Origin: Haloplanus sp. CK5-1 | GTDB lineage: Archaea > Halobacteriota > Halobacteria > Halobacteriales > Haloferacaceae | Reading direction: 5' to 3' | Assembly: GCF_037201915.1 (NCBI RefSeq) | Contig: NZ_CP147505.1 | Coordinates: 2,914,001-2,978,000, forward strand | Length of the DNA stretch: 64,000 bases | Shown here: positions 63,017 through 64,000 of the stretch, piece after piece | Numbering within the stretch: position 1 is the first letter of the stretch | Layout: each line of letters opens with the position of its first letter | Translations under genes and position numbers: made by a program | The notes under the pieces: model-generated | What the model was told of the DNA's origin: nothing | What the model saw: the letters and a program-made list of their open reading frames with translations, nothing else | Database searches by the model: none

Positions 63017-63607
63017 GTGACGACCGAACGCGTCCGGATTCCGGGGACACGTCCAGTTCGGGGGAGTCTCGACAGCGACGACGGCGACGCCCGGGCCGTC
63101 GTCGTCGCGGCCCCCCCACACCCCCAGTGTGGCGGCGACCGACACGACGGCCGCCTGCGTGCGGTGAGCGCGGCCCTCCCCGAGGGGATCGACTGTCTGC
63201 GTTTCGATTACGGTCCCTGGGACGAGGGGCGGGGCGAACGCGCCGACGCCCGCGCCGCCCGGGAGTGGGCGGCCGACCGCTACGACCGCGTGGCCCTCTT
63301 CGGCTACAGTTTCGGCGGTGGCGTCGCGCTCCTGACAGCCGCCGCCGTGAGCGGCCCAGTCGCCGCGCTCTCGCCCGTCGCCCGCCTCGACGACGGGAGC
63401 GACGTGGTCGCCGCCGTCGACCGGGTCGACGACCCGCTGTGGGTCGGCTACGGGATCCGCGACGACACCGTCGACGCCGAACGGGTCGGCGAGGCGGTCG
63501 GCGGCCGGGGTGGGACGGTCGAGACGTTCCCGGCCGACCACGTCTTCGTCGGCCGGGAGGCGCGGGTGGGGAGCGCGGTGGCGGCCTTCTTCGAGGACGT
63601 GCTGTGA
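63017..63607 (+). CDS. Alpha/beta hydrolase family protein
   Basis: A 196-residue hydrolase of the small dienelactone-hydrolase-like group. Oxyanion region AVVVAAPPHPQCGGDRHDGR, nucleophile elbow ALFGYSFGGGVAL (Ser), and a C-terminal His in FPADHVFVGRE. Starts at GTG 63017. Substrate unknown. Confidence 0.8.
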   Translation: MTTERVRIPGTRPVRGSLDSDDGDARAVVVAAPPHPQCGGDRHDGRLRAVSAALPEGIDCLRFDYGPWDEGRGERADARAAREWAADRYDRVALFGYSFGGGVALLTAAAVSGPVAALSPVARLDDGSDVVAAVDRVDDPLWVGYGIRDDTVDAERVGEAVGGRGGTVETFPADHVFVGREARVGSAVAAFFEDVL

Positions 63608-63666
63608 TCCGGAGGGCAGCCACCGCACGCGAGCGATTTTTGCTACTCGCCGCCGTACGGGACGGC

Positions 63667-64000
63667 GTGTCATCGACCAGCTACACCCGACGCGGGGTGG
63701 TCGGCCTCGGGGCCGCGATCGCGACGAGTCTCACCGGGTGCGCGGGTGGCGATGGGGGATCGGGGACCGATCCGGCCACCGATACCGACGACGCGCGATC
63801 CAACGACCTCGACCGCCGCGAGGCGAACGTCGTCGGCGTGACCGTCGAGAGTGAGGGCGGTGGCGACTACCGGTTCGACGTGACGCTCCTGCACGACGAC
63901 GACGGCGAGGACGGCTACGCCGACTGGTGGCAGGTCGAGACGCTCGCGGGGGAACGACTGGGTCGACGTGACCTGGCCCACCCCCACGGAACCCGCGAGT
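63667..64000 (+). CDS. Putative Tat lipoprotein, N-terminal part
   Basis: Starts at GTG 63667 and runs off the right edge (111 codons seen). Signal with YTRRGVVGLGAAIATSLTGC, a twin-arginine-like pair followed by a lipobox Cys at about residue 25, then a Gly/Asp/Thr linker. The mature part, REANVVGVTVESEGGGDYRF, looks like a beta-sandwich with Trp-rich DGYADWWQVETL. Probably surface-anchored; family unknown. Confidence 0.6.
   Translation, partial: MSSTSYTRRGVVGLGAAIATSLTGCAGGDGGSGTDPATDTDDARSNDLDRREANVVGVTVESEGGGDYRFDVTLLHDDDGEDGYADWWQVETLAGERLGRRDLAHPHGTRE

Overview
The window is a chromosomal segment of a halophilic archaeon (class Halobacteria). The evidence is very high GC, acidic proteomes, Tat-dependent lipoproteins, halocyanin-type copper proteins, a PGF-CTERM tail, an archaeal TBP and XPB helicase, TATA/BRE promoters about 27 bp upstream of start codons (leaderless transcripts), and an rRNA operon of the form 16S-tRNA-Ala(UGC)-23S-5S. 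I cannot name the genus.

Layout. 0-5.6 kb: a small HTH regulator and an amphi-Trp protein, then an NMT1/THI5-type ABC uptake system split into two convergent transcripts: lipoprotein plus permease against a second permease, the ATPase, and an unusual HTH-SBP fusion. 5.7-11 kb: halocyanin, an IS element with perfect 9-bp target duplication, a Tat-signal protein, a PQQ alcohol dehydrogenase of lanthanide (XoxF-like) type without its own signal, and a cupredoxin-like surface protein; together these look like an extracytoplasmic alcohol-oxidising chain. 11.8-13.9 kb: molybdenum/tungsten formate dehydrogenase. 14.7-18.8 kb: four signal-less SBP-fold proteins in two operons, sharing an upstream DNA element with the lipoprotein gene at 913. 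18.8-26.3 kb: cupin, aldehyde ferredoxin oxidoreductase, VOC protein, histidine kinase, beta-hydroxyacid dehydrogenase, CinA-like protein, and a ychF gene broken by a 54-bp double-hairpin insertion. 26.3-28.6 kb: a secreted-protein gene split by an IS630-type element. 28.8-34.2 kb: rRNA operon on the minus strand with processing stems and two promoters. 34.3-39.7 kb: TBP, XPB, aminotransferase, an AIR-synthase-like protein and a hypothetical. 39.8-44.7 kb: an accessory island next to tRNA-Tyr (two tyrosine recombinases, zinc-ribbon proteins, phage-type repressors, VapBC, an 86-bp palindromic element). 45.2-64 kb: sodium:solute symporter, EamA transporter, a complete sugar-type ABC importer, DgcN/DgcA D-glutamate genes, a NosR-like flavin/iron-sulfur membrane protein with ApbE, glutamate-cysteine ligase with PspA, and an alpha/beta hydrolase.

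The strongest lead is the SBP system. One family occurs as a secreted lipoprotein, as a cytoplasmic DNA-binding fusion and as a bare cytoplasmic protein, with further SBP-fold proteins beside it. Three of the relevant promoters carry the same 12-bp element exactly 9 bp upstream of the TATA box. This suggests one regulon in which related domains capture, sense and possibly chemically process the same small molecule. Its identity cannot be read from sequence. The double-hairpin insertion inside the P-loop region of ychF is the second lead.
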